From Prauserella rugosa (GTDB taxonomy: Bacteria; Actinomycetota; Actinomycetes; Mycobacteriales; Pseudonocardiaceae), in NCBI RefSeq assembly GCF_000719975.1, contig NZ_JOIJ01000007.1, positions 62,001-126,000 on the forward strand: 64,000 bases of DNA, read 5' to 3'. Position 1 is the first letter of the stretch, and every line of letters begins with the position of its first letter. The translations under genes and the position numbers were made by a program. The notes under the pieces were generated by a model. It was not told where the DNA came from. It saw only the letters and a list, made by a program, of their open reading frames with translations, and did not search any database. This document shows, one piece after another, positions 21,226-30,211 of this stretch.

Positions 21226-22287
21226 TTAGCGGGCGTAACCGGAAAGGCCCATGCGCAGCGCGCCCGCCGCCTCGGCGGTGGCCTCACGGAAACGGGTGCC
21301 GATGCCGAGGAAGTTGACGAACCCGTGGATCAGGTCCTCCTGCCTGCTCAGGCCGACGGGCACGCCCGCCTCGGCCAGTTTCGCCGCGTAGGCCTCGCCC
21401 TCGTCGCGCAGCGGGTCGAAACCCGCGGTCACCACGAAGGCAGGCGGCAGGCCGCTGTGGTCCTCGGCCAGGAGTGGGGACAGCAGCGGGTTCGACCGGT
21501 CGACACCTTCCGGTGCGTACTTGTCGATGAACCAGTCCATGTGTTCGTCGGTTAGGAAGAAGCCGTCGGCGAACAGCTCGCGCGAACGCCTGCGGGTGGT
21601 GCCGTCCGTCGTCGGGTACAGCAGCAGCTGGAAGGCCGGCGCCGGACCGCCGCGCCGGGTGGTGACCAGCGCCGTGACGGCCGCGAGGTTGCCGCCCGCG
21701 CTGTCTCCGCCGACGGCGATGCGGTCGGGATCTGCGCCCAGGTCGGAGGCTTTGGCGTGCGCGAAGTCGAACGCGGTGAGCGCGTCCTCCTGCGCCGCCG
21801 GGAACGGATGCTCGGGTGCCAACCGGTACTCCACGGACAGCACGCGGACGCCGGCCTGCTTGGCGAGGAACCGGGCGGTGTTGTCGTGGCTGTCGCGCGT
21901 GCCCAGCACGAAGCCGCCTCCGTGGTAGAAGACGAGCATCGGCGATCCGGGTGCGAGGCCCTGCGGTGTGTAGAGGCGCGCGGGGATGTCGCCGTGGTCG
22001 GCGGGGATCATCACGTCGCGCGCAGCCACCGGCTGGATCGGCGGGCCGCTCACCAGGTGCCGGGAGACGTCGAGGCCCGCGCGGGAGCGCTCGACGTCGA
22101 GACTGGAGTGCACCAGCGACGTGCCGGACAGCTGCTGCATCCGGAGCAGGACCTGTACGTCCAGCGCGAGCTGTTGCCCGTCCCGTTCGATCTGCTTGCC
22201 CGCGATCAACCGCCGGATCGGCCGCGGCAGTGCGTAGATCGCCTTCATCGCCGCTGCCTGGATCCGGATCTGGGCTGGAATCGCCAT
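21226..22287 (-). CDS. alpha/beta hydrolase, hormone-sensitive lipase type
   Basis: A 353-residue esterase of the HSL/family IV group. The oxyanion-hole motif HGGG is in VFYHGGGFVLG (about 143-153). The catalytic serine is in GDSAGG (about 213-218). The acid (FDPLRDEG) and histidine (LIHGFVNF) come near the C-terminus. It is cytosolic and probably hydrolyses short-chain or acetyl esters. ATG 22287 follows GGGAGG at about 10 bases. A 20-bp palindrome lies just upstream, so it is probably under repressor control. Confidence 0.9.
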   Translation of the reverse strand: MAIPAQIRIQAAAMKAIYALPRPIRRLIAGKQIERDGQQLALDVQVLLRMQQLSGTSLVHSSLDVERSRAGLDVSRHLVSGPPIQPVAARDVMIPADHGDIPARLYTPQGLAPGSPMLVFYHGGGFVLGTRDSHDNTARFLAKQAGVRVLSVEYRLAPEHPFPAAQEDALTAFDFAHAKASDLGADPDRIAVGGDSAGGNLAAVTALVTTRRGGPAPAFQLLLYPTTDGTTRRRSRELFADGFFLTDEHMDWFIDKYAPEGVDRSNPLLSPLLAEDHSGLPPAFVVTAGFDPLRDEGEAYAAKLAEAGVPVGLSRQEDLIHGFVNFLGIGTRFREATAEAAGALRMGLSGYAR

Positions 22288-22322
22288 CGGTGGTGCCTCC
22301 CGTCGACTCTGACTGCGCACCG

Positions 22323-22342
22323 AGGCTACTAATCAGTAGCCT
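22323..22342. promoter_or_regulatory. palindromic operator upstream of the esterase gene
   Basis: AGGCTACT, AATC, AGTAGCCT: perfect 8-bp arms with a 4-base centre, ending 36 bases before the esterase ATG. On the minus strand it includes TAGCCT, a possible -10, so a bound repressor would block it. It is the size expected for a TetR-type dimer site. No matching regulator gene is adjacent. Confidence 0.55.
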
Positions 22343-22483
22343 TCGCGGCCAGGAGCGTGCTCGCCACGTCGGTGTGGCGTGTCCGACAGTGCTCTGCCGA
22401 TCACGGTGGGCGAGGTGTGACGGATGTCGTGTCACCGCCATCACGCTGGACCTCGACCATGGTCGAGCCCTTAGCCTCGAAGG

Positions 22484-23053
22484 GTGACTTCTTCAGGTGC
22501 GGTCAAGGTGCTCGGTATCGGAGGCTCGCTGCGCGACGGCTCGCAGTCCGAACGCGCGCTGCGCGTGGCGCTCGACGCGGCCGCGGAGGCGGGCGCCGAG
22601 ACGTCGGCACTGTGCGGCACCGCGCTGAACCTGCCGTTCTACGACGCGAGCTCGGTCGAACGCACCCAGCAGGCACGCGATCTCGTGGAGGCGGTGCGCG
22701 GGGCCGACGGGCTGATCGTCGTCTCGCCCGGATACCACGGCGGACTGTCCGGCCTGGTCAAGAACGCCCTCGACTACGTGGAGGACCTGCGCTCGGACGA
22801 ACGCCCCTACCTCGACGGGCGCGCCGTCGGGCTGATCGGCGTCGCCTACGGATGGCAGGCGGCCGTCACGACACTCGAGCAGCTGCGCACCATCACCCAC
22901 GCGTTGCGAGGCTGGCCAAGTCCGCTCGGCGGCTCGGTCAACTCGGCCGAGGTCAAGTTCGACGACGAGGGCGGGGTTTCCGACGCCAAGGTGGAGCGCA
23001 ACCTGCGGATCATCGGCGCCCAAGTGACGGAGTTCGCCCGGCGCCGCGTGTGA
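22484..23053 (+). CDS. NADPH-dependent FMN reductase-family protein
   Basis: A 189-residue flavodoxin-like reductase. The FMN phosphate loop is GIGGSLRDGSQSERAL (about 11-26), and SPGYHGGLSGLVKNALDY (about 86-103) is the conserved second motif of this family (often SPEYNGS-type). It probably reduces FMN, quinones or azo compounds. The start is GTG 22484. TAGCCT (22472-22477) lies six bases before it and there is no ribosome site, so translation is probably leaderless. It is divergent from the esterase gene, with the palindrome between them. Confidence 0.88.
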   Translation: MTSSGAVKVLGIGGSLRDGSQSERALRVALDAAAEAGAETSALCGTALNLPFYDASSVERTQQARDLVEAVRGADGLIVVSPGYHGGLSGLVKNALDYVEDLRSDERPYLDGRAVGLIGVAYGWQAAVTTLEQLRTITHALRGWPSPLGGSVNSAEVKFDDEGGVSDAKVERNLRIIGAQVTEFARRRV

Positions 23054-23229
23054 TCATCCGCGTTTCGCATCCTCCGCGCTCGGCTACTCCCGTGGTGGAC
23101 GACGTGCGAGTCCGTCGGTCCTGAGGTAGGCAGGGACGGGCGCCCGCGGCGGACGTGTCGCATGTGCCGCGCAGGATGGGCATCGCGGGCGAGGTGTAGT
23201 CCGGGACGAGCACAACGCAGGAGGAACAG

Positions 23230-23706
23230 ATGGCCAAGTCGCCGATCAGCAGCCCTCTCAAGGAGAGCGACAAGGAAGTGACCGCGAACGTGCTGCAGAG
23301 CACGCTGGTGGACCTGATCGACCTGTCGCTCGTCGCCAAGCAGGCGCACTGGAACGTGGTCGGCCCCAACTTCCGCAGCGTCCACCTGCAGCTCGACGAG
23401 CTCGTGTCGGCGGCCCGCACCTACACCGACTCGGTGGCGGAGCGGGCGAACGCCATCGGGGTCTCGCCGAACGGCAAGGCCAAGACGGTCGCGGGAGCCT
23501 CGGGGCTGACCGAGTACCCCGACAACTGGCAGGACACGAAGGCAACCGTCGACGCCATCGTCGAGATCCTCGCCGAGATGATCGAACGGCTGCGCAAGAG
23601 CATCGACGAGACCGACAAGGCCGACCTCGTCACCCAGGACCTGCTCATCGAGATCGCGGCCGAACTCGAGAAGCAGCACTGGATGTGGCAGGCCCAGCAG
23701 AAGTGA
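23230..23706 (+). CDS. Dps-family ferritin-like DNA-protection protein
   Basis: A 158-residue Dps/miniferritin. The ferroxidase signature is in KQAHWNVVGPNFRSVHLQLD, with His40, His52 and Asp56 as expected metal ligands. Dps dodecamers oxidise and store iron and shield DNA under oxidative or starvation stress. The N-terminal tail is short and polar. ATG 23230 follows AGGAGG by about 6 bases. It is followed by a long palindromic terminator (23729-23781). Confidence 0.93.
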   Translation: MAKSPISSPLKESDKEVTANVLQSTLVDLIDLSLVAKQAHWNVVGPNFRSVHLQLDELVSAARTYTDSVAERANAIGVSPNGKAKTVAGASGLTEYPDNWQDTKATVDAIVEILAEMIERLRKSIDETDKADLVTQDLLIEIAAELEKQHWMWQAQQK

Positions 23707-23728
23707 GCCCCCAGCGGCCGCACGTGTT

Positions 23729-23781
23729 GCCCCCGAGGGCCCCATAGTTGCGTTCAACGCAACTATGGGGCCCTCGGGGGC
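23729..23781. terminator. 24-bp-arm palindrome, bidirectional terminator (repeat family E1)
   Basis: A perfect 24-bp stem (GCCCCCGAGGGCCCC..., arms 23729-23752 and 23758-23781) with loop TTCAA sits between the convergent dps and S9 peptidase genes. CTTTC follows on the right. A close relative lies at 30212-30264. The two differ at four stem positions, and in each case the opposite arm carries the matching change. Confidence 0.85.
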
Positions 23782-23791
23782 TTTCTGCGCC

Positions 23792-25669
23792 CTACGTCAG
23801 GCCAACGGCCTTCATGGCGAAGTGGACCTCGATGGTGGTCTGCTTCATGGTCTCGGAGATCACCAGCGAGCCGTGTCCCGCGTCGTAGCGGTAGAACTCG
23901 AACGGAACCCCGCGCTCGCCGAGCCGGTCGAGGTAGTTCTCGATCTGGCGGATCGGGCAGCGCGGATCGTTGTCCCCGGCCAGCACGAGCACGGGGACGT
24001 CGACGTTGTCGATGTAGGTCAGCGGCGAGCACTCCCGGTACACGTCGGGCACGTCCTCGGGCGAACCGCCGAACAGTGCCCTGTCGAACGACCGCAGCTG
24101 CTCCATCTCGTCCTCGTAGGCCGCCACGTAGTCGGCGACCGGCACGCCGGCGACTCCCGCCGTCCAGCGACCGGGCTGCGTGCCGAGCGCCAGCAGGGTG
24201 AGGTACCCGCCCCACGACGCGCCGCTGACGACACACCGCTGCGGATCGGCCACCCCCTCGGCCACCGCCCAGTCGTGCACCGCGGCGACGTCCTCCAGCT
24301 CGGTCAGCCCCGGACGGCCCTCGATGGCGTCGCGCCACGCCGACCCGTAGCCCGTCGACCCGCGGTAGTTGACCTCCACCACGGCGAATCCGGCGTCGAG
24401 CCACACCGCGCGGTAGGCCGAGAACCGGTCCTCGTCGGCGGCGTGCGGCCCGCCGTGCAGCACGAACACGGTGGGGTACGGCCCGTCGGCGCCCTCGGGC
24501 CTGGCGACGAGGGCGTGGATGCGCCCGCCCGGACCTTCGACGAACGCGTCCTCGAGCGGACGCGACCCGGGTGCGGCCTCACCGGGCGGGCTGAGCAGCA
24601 CGGTGTCGGTCCCGTCGGTCCTGCGCACGCGCACCACCGGCGGCTCCGCGGCGTTCGACCACGAGTACTCGACGTCGCCGTTCGGGCGCACGCCCGCACC
24701 GCCGATCCGGCCCGGCGGGGTCTCCAACGCGGTGAGCGTGCCGTCGCCGAGGTCGTAGCGGTGCAGCGAGCTGCGGCCCTCGTGGAAGTGGACGATCAGC
24801 AGCGCGTCGGCCTCCGGGTACCAGGTCGCGGCGACCTCGCCGGGCAGGTCGAGGGTGATCTCCTGTTCGGTGTCGGCCTCGACGTCCCAGATGAGCAGCT
24901 CCTCCTTGCCCCTGCGCTCGTGCAGGAGCAGCAGCCGCCCGTCCCCGCTGACGGGGGAGAACTCGAGCGCCTCGAGGCCCTTGCCCTCGCCGTCCCACTT
25001 GTCGGCGACGGTGGCGAACCCGTCGGTGCCCAGCACCCGCACGGCAGGATGCCGCGAGTCGCCGTGCTCGGAGTGGGAGATCGCCAGCAGCTGCTCGTCG
25101 CGGGACAGCGCGGAGACACCCGCGTCGTCACTGTGGGTGTAGAAGCGCGTGGTCGTGCCGCCTGCCTGGGCGTACAGCGAACTACCTTCGTCGGTCGACA
25201 CCCCGACCGCGACCAGCCGGTGGCCGATCTCCAGGCCTGCCGGGTAGCCGTCGGGGACGTCGGCCAGTGCCCGTTCGGCGCGTGCCGCCTCCTCGCGCGG
25301 TGCGCCCGCGGCTGCGCTCGCGTCGAACGGCTGGCGCACCCACGAGCCGAACTCGTCACCGTCGGTGTCGTCGAACCACCAGATCCACGCCCCGTCCGGC
25401 GACGTGGTTGCGTGCAGTGTCCCGTTGGGACGGTCGGTCACCTGGCGGCTCTCGCCCGTCGCGCGGTCCCAGGCGTAGATCTCCCACACGCCGCTGGCGT
25501 TGGAGACGTAGATGTTGGCATCGGGGGCGTCGAGCGACCAGCTCGGCACCGACACGCGCGGCGCGAGGAACCGCGCCCGCCAACGCTGCTCCCGTACGTC
25601 GTCGGGAAAGAGCCGGGCGGGTGCGTGCGGGGCCGGGTGCTGCTTCGGGGCGGGCTGCTGTGACGTCAC
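23792..25669 (-). CDS. S9-family prolyl oligopeptidase-like peptidase
   Basis: A 625-residue serine peptidase of the dipeptidyl/acylaminoacyl-peptidase type. The N-terminal about 370 residues form a beta-propeller with repeated blades (for example SPDGAWIWWFDDTDGDEFG). The C-terminal alpha/beta hydrolase domain has the nucleophile in GASWGGY, the acid in AGDNDPR and the histidine in DAGHGS. No signal peptide, so it acts on peptides in the cytosol. GTG 25669 gives MTSQQPAPKQ; a longer frame upstream has no family homology. It converges on dps. Confidence 0.92.
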   Translation of the reverse strand: MTSQQPAPKQHPAPHAPARLFPDDVREQRWRARFLAPRVSVPSWSLDAPDANIYVSNASGVWEIYAWDRATGESRQVTDRPNGTLHATTSPDGAWIWWFDDTDGDEFGSWVRQPFDASAAAGAPREEAARAERALADVPDGYPAGLEIGHRLVAVGVSTDEGSSLYAQAGGTTTRFYTHSDDAGVSALSRDEQLLAISHSEHGDSRHPAVRVLGTDGFATVADKWDGEGKGLEALEFSPVSGDGRLLLLHERRGKEELLIWDVEADTEQEITLDLPGEVAATWYPEADALLIVHFHEGRSSLHRYDLGDGTLTALETPPGRIGGAGVRPNGDVEYSWSNAAEPPVVRVRRTDGTDTVLLSPPGEAAPGSRPLEDAFVEGPGGRIHALVARPEGADGPYPTVFVLHGGPHAADEDRFSAYRAVWLDAGFAVVEVNYRGSTGYGSAWRDAIEGRPGLTELEDVAAVHDWAVAEGVADPQRCVVSGASWGGYLTLLALGTQPGRWTAGVAGVPVADYVAAYEDEMEQLRSFDRALFGGSPEDVPDVYRECSPLTYIDNVDVPVLVLAGDNDPRCPIRQIENYLDRLGERGVPFEFYRYDAGHGSLVISETMKQTTIEVHFAMKAVGLT

Positions 25670-25727
25670 ACCCCGATCCTGCCAGGCCTGGTGTCGAACG
25701 GCGGCCGAGGCGTCATGATGAGCGGCG

Positions 25728-26516
25728 ATGTCTGCTGAACCAGTGCGCTCGGGCGTCCGCACCTCCGACGTCGAGCACGAGGAACCCCGGCTGCATCGGT
25801 GGGAACAGCGCACCGAGTGGCCGCTCATCGGGCTGTCGGTGCTGTTCTTCGCCGCCTACGCCTGGACCGTGCTGCAGCCCGGCATGCCCGCGAAGCTGAA
25901 GGTCGGCCTCGACTTCTCGATGTGGCTGACCTGGGTCGTGTTCGCCGTCGACTACGTGATCCGGCTGGCGCTGGCGCGCCGGCGCGGACGGTTCGTGGCA
26001 CGGAACGTGTTCGACCTCGTCGTGATCGCCGTGCCGATGCTGCGGCAGCTGCGCGTGTTGCGGCTGGTGATGGTGCTGGTTCTGATCAACCGCCGGATCC
26101 AGGGACGGGTCCGCGGGCAGGTCGTGGTGTACGTGGCGGGCGCGACGGTGCTGGTGGGCGTGTCCGCGGCGCTGGCCGTGCTGGATGCCGAGCGGTACGC
26201 GCCCGACGGGACCATCACGCACTTCGGTGACGCGTTGTGGTGGACGATGACCACCATCACCACCGTCGGCTACGGCGACTTCTCCCCGGTGACCGCGAAC
26301 GGCAAACTCATCGCAGCCGGCCTCATGCTCGCTGGCATCGCCCTGCTCGGTGTCGTCACCGGTTCGATCGCGTCCTGGTTCGTCGAGAAGTTCGGTGGCA
26401 TGGAGGAGCAGGCGCAGCAGGCGAGCGAGGCCGAGGCGGCCGACGTCGCGCGCACGGAACAGCTCCGGAACGAGGTCGCCGAACTGAAGGCCGAGATCGC
26501 CGCCCTGCGCAGGTAA
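25728..26516 (+). CDS. voltage-gated-type potassium channel
   Basis: A 262-residue ion channel subunit with six-helix topology. The S4-like segment RQLRVLRLVMVLVLINRRIQ (about 106-125) has arginines at intervals. The pore helix is ALWWTMTTITTVGYGD, with selectivity filter TVGYGD at about 178-184. A C-terminal coiled coil (EEQAQQASEAEAADVA... to the end, about 225-262) probably drives tetramer assembly. It moves K+ across the cytoplasmic membrane. ATG 25728 has no clear ribosome site. It is divergent from the S9 peptidase gene, with 58 bases between starts. Confidence 0.9.
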   Translation: MSAEPVRSGVRTSDVEHEEPRLHRWEQRTEWPLIGLSVLFFAAYAWTVLQPGMPAKLKVGLDFSMWLTWVVFAVDYVIRLALARRRGRFVARNVFDLVVIAVPMLRQLRVLRLVMVLVLINRRIQGRVRGQVVVYVAGATVLVGVSAALAVLDAERYAPDGTITHFGDALWWTMTTITTVGYGDFSPVTANGKLIAAGLMLAGIALLGVVTGSIASWFVEKFGGMEEQAQQASEAEAADVARTEQLRNEVAELKAEIAALRR

Positions 26517-26907
26517 CTGACCGGCTCGGGGCGCGGTGATTCGCCCGCATAGCCGGGCCGCGGTGGAGGTGTTCCGGCTCGGGGATTCGGGGCGGGAGGT
26601 CCCTGTTCGCCGGCGGTCCGTCCGGCTCCCGTGGTGGCGCTGAGTAGGCCCGCGCGTGTCCATCGAGTCCGATTCCGCATCGGTCTTGCGGTTGTGGATC
26701 ACCGCTCCTATGCTTCCGGGAAGCGCTTTCCGAAAGCGCTTACAAAGACGAGTCGTACGGCGAGCCAATGGAGGTGATCGCTGAGTTTCTTCGCGCCTGG
26801 CGCCGGCTCGTCGACATGACCGCTCGTCGAGGTGGCGGCGGGTGCATGAGTTGCCCAATCGCATCATCCGCGGCATTTGTGTCGCGACTCGCCGAGCGGG
26901 GAGGACC
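26517..26907 (+). other. 391-base intergenic region with LacI-type operator
   Basis: No supported gene lies here. It holds the palindrome at 26721-26741, an AT-richer stretch around 26740-26790 and the ribosome site GGGGAGG (about 26899) of the following secreted-protein gene. The long 5' region suggests regulation of the two carbohydrate-related secreted genes downstream. Confidence 0.5.
26721..26741. promoter_or_regulatory. LacI-family-like operator
   Basis: AAGCGCTTTC and GAAAGCGCTT form a perfect inverted repeat around a single C. Each arm contains the AGCGCT core (with the central CG step) typical of LacI/GalR-family sites, so it can be read as two half-overlapping operators. It lies about 170 bases before the secreted LamG-like gene. 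This suggests sugar-responsive repression of that gene and the sugar dehydrogenase after it. No lacI-type gene is in the window. Confidence 0.6.
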
Positions 26908-27732
26908 ATGCACCGCACGCTTCCGCACGCCCGAACATCCGACATCCGGCAGGCCGCCAGCCACGGCGATCGGCCGCGCGCTCGCCGCACGCCTGCCCTC
27001 GCGGCGCTGACCGCCGTCGCGGCGTTGACGCTCACCACGTGGCCTGCCGCGGCCGCGGCCTCGCCACACATGTCCGACCCGGGACCCTCGCGGCCGGGTT
27101 CTTCGGCCGCCGCTTCCGGTTCCGCCGCAGCCGGAATCGCCGTGGTGCGGCCCCACGCGACCGAACGCGACTGGTCACCGCTGAGCCCCGAGAAGTGGGC
27201 GTTCTCCGGCGGCGAGGTGATCCAGGTCGAACGCGGCGACGAGCCCGAAGGACCGCGGCGCCCGTTCGAGTACGCGATCGTCGACAAAGGACCGGAGCTC
27301 GAATCCCTGCGCTACACCGCGAGTGTGCGCATCGACGAACCGGTCGAACGGGATGACCGCGACGTCATCCTCGTGTTCAACTATCGCTCGCCGACGCAGT
27401 ACTACTACGTGCACCTGTCGCAGGACAACACGATCTACGCGCACAACGGCATCTTCAAGGTCGACGACGCCGACCGCGAGCGCCTCGACGACCAGTGGGA
27501 CGGCGAGGCCGGTGCACCGCCTGCGATCGACGATCTGGACTGGCACGACGTCCGGCTCGACTACCACGCCCCTTCCGGGCGGATCGCGGTCTACGTCGAC
27601 GGCGGCCGGCCGCTGATGACCGCGACCGACGCGACGTTCTCCGGTGGGCGCATCGGCTTCGGTTCGTTCGACAACTACGGACGGATCAAGGACGTGACGG
27701 CCATCGGTACGCGGGCACGCACCGGGCACTGA
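26908..27732 (+). CDS. secreted LamG/DUF1080-like protein
   Basis: A 274-residue exported protein. It has a long twin-Arg-containing N-region (DRPRARRTPALAALTAVAAL) and signal peptide to about residue 50, then a low-complexity Ser/Gly/Ala linker. The C-terminal jelly-roll (about 85-270) resembles 3-keto-disaccharide hydrolase (DUF1080) or LamG folds: SLRYTASVRIDEP, NYRSPTQYYYVHLSQD, GRIAVYVDGGRPLM and GGRIGFGSFDNYGRIKDV. It probably binds or acts on a sugar polymer outside the cell. ATG 26908 follows GGGGAGG. The PQQ-type sugar dehydrogenase comes next. The exact activity is unknown. Confidence 0.72.
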   Translation: MHRTLPHARTSDIRQAASHGDRPRARRTPALAALTAVAALTLTTWPAAAAASPHMSDPGPSRPGSSAAASGSAAAGIAVVRPHATERDWSPLSPEKWAFSGGEVIQVERGDEPEGPRRPFEYAIVDKGPELESLRYTASVRIDEPVERDDRDVILVFNYRSPTQYYYVHLSQDNTIYAHNGIFKVDDADRERLDDQWDGEAGAPPAIDDLDWHDVRLDYHAPSGRIAVYVDGGRPLMTATDATFSGGRIGFGSFDNYGRIKDVTAIGTRARTGH

Positions 27733-27745
27733 CCCGGCACAGACG

Positions 27746-27774
27746 CGGCGCGGCGGAGGTGTTCCGCCGCGCCG
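27746..27774 (+). terminator. hairpin after the LamG-like gene
   Basis: CGGCGCGGCGGA (27746-27757) and TCCGCCGCGCCG (27763-27774) form a perfect 12-bp stem with loop GGTGT. There is no T run; it may be a processing or partial termination signal between two related secreted genes. Confidence 0.55.
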
Positions 27775-27881
27775 GAGTCCACCGTGGACGGACCAGGTGG
27801 GCATCGATCGCTGGCACCCGAGGTGCCAGAACCAGAAATCCAGGCACGTGAACAAGCAGGCACGTGGGATGGAGTCCAATG

Positions 27882-30197
27882 ATGGGCAGAAGGAAATGGT
27901 GGGTGACCGCGGCGACCGCCGCGGTCCTGGGGGCGTCGTTGGTCGCACCGCCGGCGATCGGCGCCCCGCCGACGAGCGACGAGCCGATCACCGACCCGAT
28001 TCCGGAGGATCCGGAGCCGGCCGAGCTCGGCCTCGTGCTGTCGGAGTACGCACAGTTGCCGGAGACGGACACGACGCCGCCGACCGACGACAAACGGTTG
28101 ATGCGGCACAATCGCATCAACTACATCGGTGACGTGCCGGACGGTTCGGGTAGGCAGTACGTGCCCGACCTGAACGGCCCGATCTACCTTCTCGACGACG
28201 GGCAGCAGCACGAGTACCTGGATCTGCGCGACCACGACGAGCACTTCTTCTCCGGTCGCGGCATGGGTTCGGGCGCCGGGTTCATCACGTTCCACCCCGA
28301 GTTCGAGAAGAACGGCAAGTTCTACACCGTGCACTCGGTCGGCGAGGAGGGCATCGCGGCAGCCGAGCCGACGTACCCGAACCAGCCCGACTCGGTGGTG
28401 CAGAGCGTCGTGACCGAGTGGACGGCCGACGATCCCGGCGCGGACACCTTCTCCGGCACGCACCGCGAGATCTTCCGCTACGGGTTCGGGACCTACACCC
28501 ACGCGGTCCAGCAGATCGACTTCAATCCCACGGCCGAACCCGGTGACGAGGACTACGGGCTGCTCTACATGGCCGTCGGCGACGGCGGAATCGGCCTGGA
28601 CACCGACATTCCGCAGGACCTGAGCGAGCCGGGCGGAAAGATCTTCCGCATCGACCCCGAGGGCGACAACGGTCCCAACGGGCAGTACGGCATTCCGCCG
28701 TCGAACCCGTTCGTGGGCAAGAAGGATGCGCTGGGCGAGATCTACGCGCTCGGCATGCGCGATCCGCACCGGTTCACGTGGGATCCCGAGGGCAAGCACG
28801 AGATGTATCTCGGCCACATCGGACAGCGCGCGCTCGAGGCGGTGTACCAGGTCGAGAAGGGCGACAACCTCGGCTGGGCCGAGCGTGAGGGCCGGTTCGT
28901 GTTCGATCCGGAGACGCAGTGCGCGTTGTTCCCGTTTCCGCCGGACGACGCGAAGTACGGCTACACGTATCCGGTGGCCGCCTACGACCACGACCCGCCG
29001 TACAACTGGCCGTGCAATGAGGACAGTGGGCACGCGCTGTCCGGTGGTCAGGTGTATCGCGGCGATGCGCACCCGGAGCTGGAAGGCAAGTACATCTTCG
29101 GGGACCTCGTCGACGGTGAGGTGTTCTCGACCGAGACCGACGAGATGCGCCGGGGTGCCGGCCGCGCTCCGATCACGCAGGTGCAGCTGTTCGATGACGA
29201 CGGCAAGCGCATGCGGATGAGTGATTTCGTCGGGGACGGCCGGGTCGATCTGCGGTTCGGTTCGGACACCGAGGGCGAGTTGTACCTGCTGGCGAAGGCG
29301 AACGGGAAGATCTGGAAGGTCACCGACGTCAAGGAGGCCGAGCCCACGGAGGTCACCGACGCGGTGTCGGAGAACCTCGTGTCGCACTACGACTTCGAGC
29401 GTCCGTTCGCGGTCGACGGTGCGAAGGAGAACGATCAGGGCAGTGCCAACACGCTGTTGGATCTGATCAACGGCGGCGAGGACATGCGCGTCGACGACGG
29501 CGCGTTCCCCGGCAGCAACAACGCGTTGGAGTTGAAGCAGGTCAATCCGGGCGAGGTCGGTAACGACGACTGGAAGGCCGGCGTGTGGGACGGTGACGCC
29601 AACGGTGTCGAGTCGTTGGAGGCGTTCAACGCGGTCGACGGCATCACGGTGATGGGTTGGGTGAAGATGACGGGTGAGAACCCGAGCCCCGACCCGTCGG
29701 CGGGTGATCCGGATGCGCGGTACAACTCGGTCGGCCTGGCCGGTGTGCTGAGCGGCGAGTCGGACGGGCACGACGTGCGGGCTCTTCTCGAGTTGATCGA
29801 GGTCGACGGCGAGATGCGGCTCGTGGCTCTTGGCCGGCGGCTGGACGACGGTGAGTCGCAGACGTTCGCGGCGCAGCAGGATTGGCGTGAGCTGCTGCCT
29901 CAGGGCGAGTGGGTGCATCTGGCGGCGACGTTCGATTACACGACGGGCGAGATGGCGTTGTATCGCAACGGCGAGCCGGTGCCCGGCTTCTACGTGCAGG
30001 ACGGGGATCCGTGGCAGGTTGACGGTTCGCCGACGAGTGCGACGAACCCGCGGGGCATCAAGATCGGTGGGAGTTACCCGCAGAATTCGCAGGAGAAGAA
30101 TCCGTGCAACTGCCGCATGGACTCGTTGATGTTCCTCGACAAGGCGGCTGACGCCGACACGATCGCGGAGCAGTACGCGAGGTTCCAGGGCAACTAG
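27882..30197 (+). CDS. secreted PQQ-type sugar dehydrogenase fused to a LamG domain
   Basis: A 771-residue exported protein. A signal peptide (RKWWVTAATAAVLGASL) precedes a six-bladed propeller of the glucose/sorbosone dehydrogenase family (about 70-500), with RGMGSGAGFITFHPEF, FYTVHS, LYMAVGDGG and ALGMRDPHRFTW as family marks. A LamG/concanavalin-like domain (about 510-771) begins at SHYDFERPF and contains VTVMGWVK-like ITVMGWVKMTG and GEWVHLAATFDYTTGEMALY. Fusion of an oxidising propeller to a glycan-binding domain suggests action on bound polysaccharide. I chose ATG 27882 (7 bases from GGAG) over the adjacent ATG 27879. Cofactor is inferred from the family. Confidence 0.85.
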   Translation: MGRRKWWVTAATAAVLGASLVAPPAIGAPPTSDEPITDPIPEDPEPAELGLVLSEYAQLPETDTTPPTDDKRLMRHNRINYIGDVPDGSGRQYVPDLNGPIYLLDDGQQHEYLDLRDHDEHFFSGRGMGSGAGFITFHPEFEKNGKFYTVHSVGEEGIAAAEPTYPNQPDSVVQSVVTEWTADDPGADTFSGTHREIFRYGFGTYTHAVQQIDFNPTAEPGDEDYGLLYMAVGDGGIGLDTDIPQDLSEPGGKIFRIDPEGDNGPNGQYGIPPSNPFVGKKDALGEIYALGMRDPHRFTWDPEGKHEMYLGHIGQRALEAVYQVEKGDNLGWAEREGRFVFDPETQCALFPFPPDDAKYGYTYPVAAYDHDPPYNWPCNEDSGHALSGGQVYRGDAHPELEGKYIFGDLVDGEVFSTETDEMRRGAGRAPITQVQLFDDDGKRMRMSDFVGDGRVDLRFGSDTEGELYLLAKANGKIWKVTDVKEAEPTEVTDAVSENLVSHYDFERPFAVDGAKENDQGSANTLLDLINGGEDMRVDDGAFPGSNNALELKQVNPGEVGNDDWKAGVWDGDANGVESLEAFNAVDGITVMGWVKMTGENPSPDPSAGDPDARYNSVGLAGVLSGESDGHDVRALLELIEVDGEMRLVALGRRLDDGESQTFAAQQDWRELLPQGEWVHLAATFDYTTGEMALYRNGEPVPGFYVQDGDPWQVDGSPTSATNPRGIKIGGSYPQNSQEKNPCNCRMDSLMFLDKAADADTIAEQYARFQGN

Positions 30198-30211
30198 CCC
30201 GCCAACACCGA

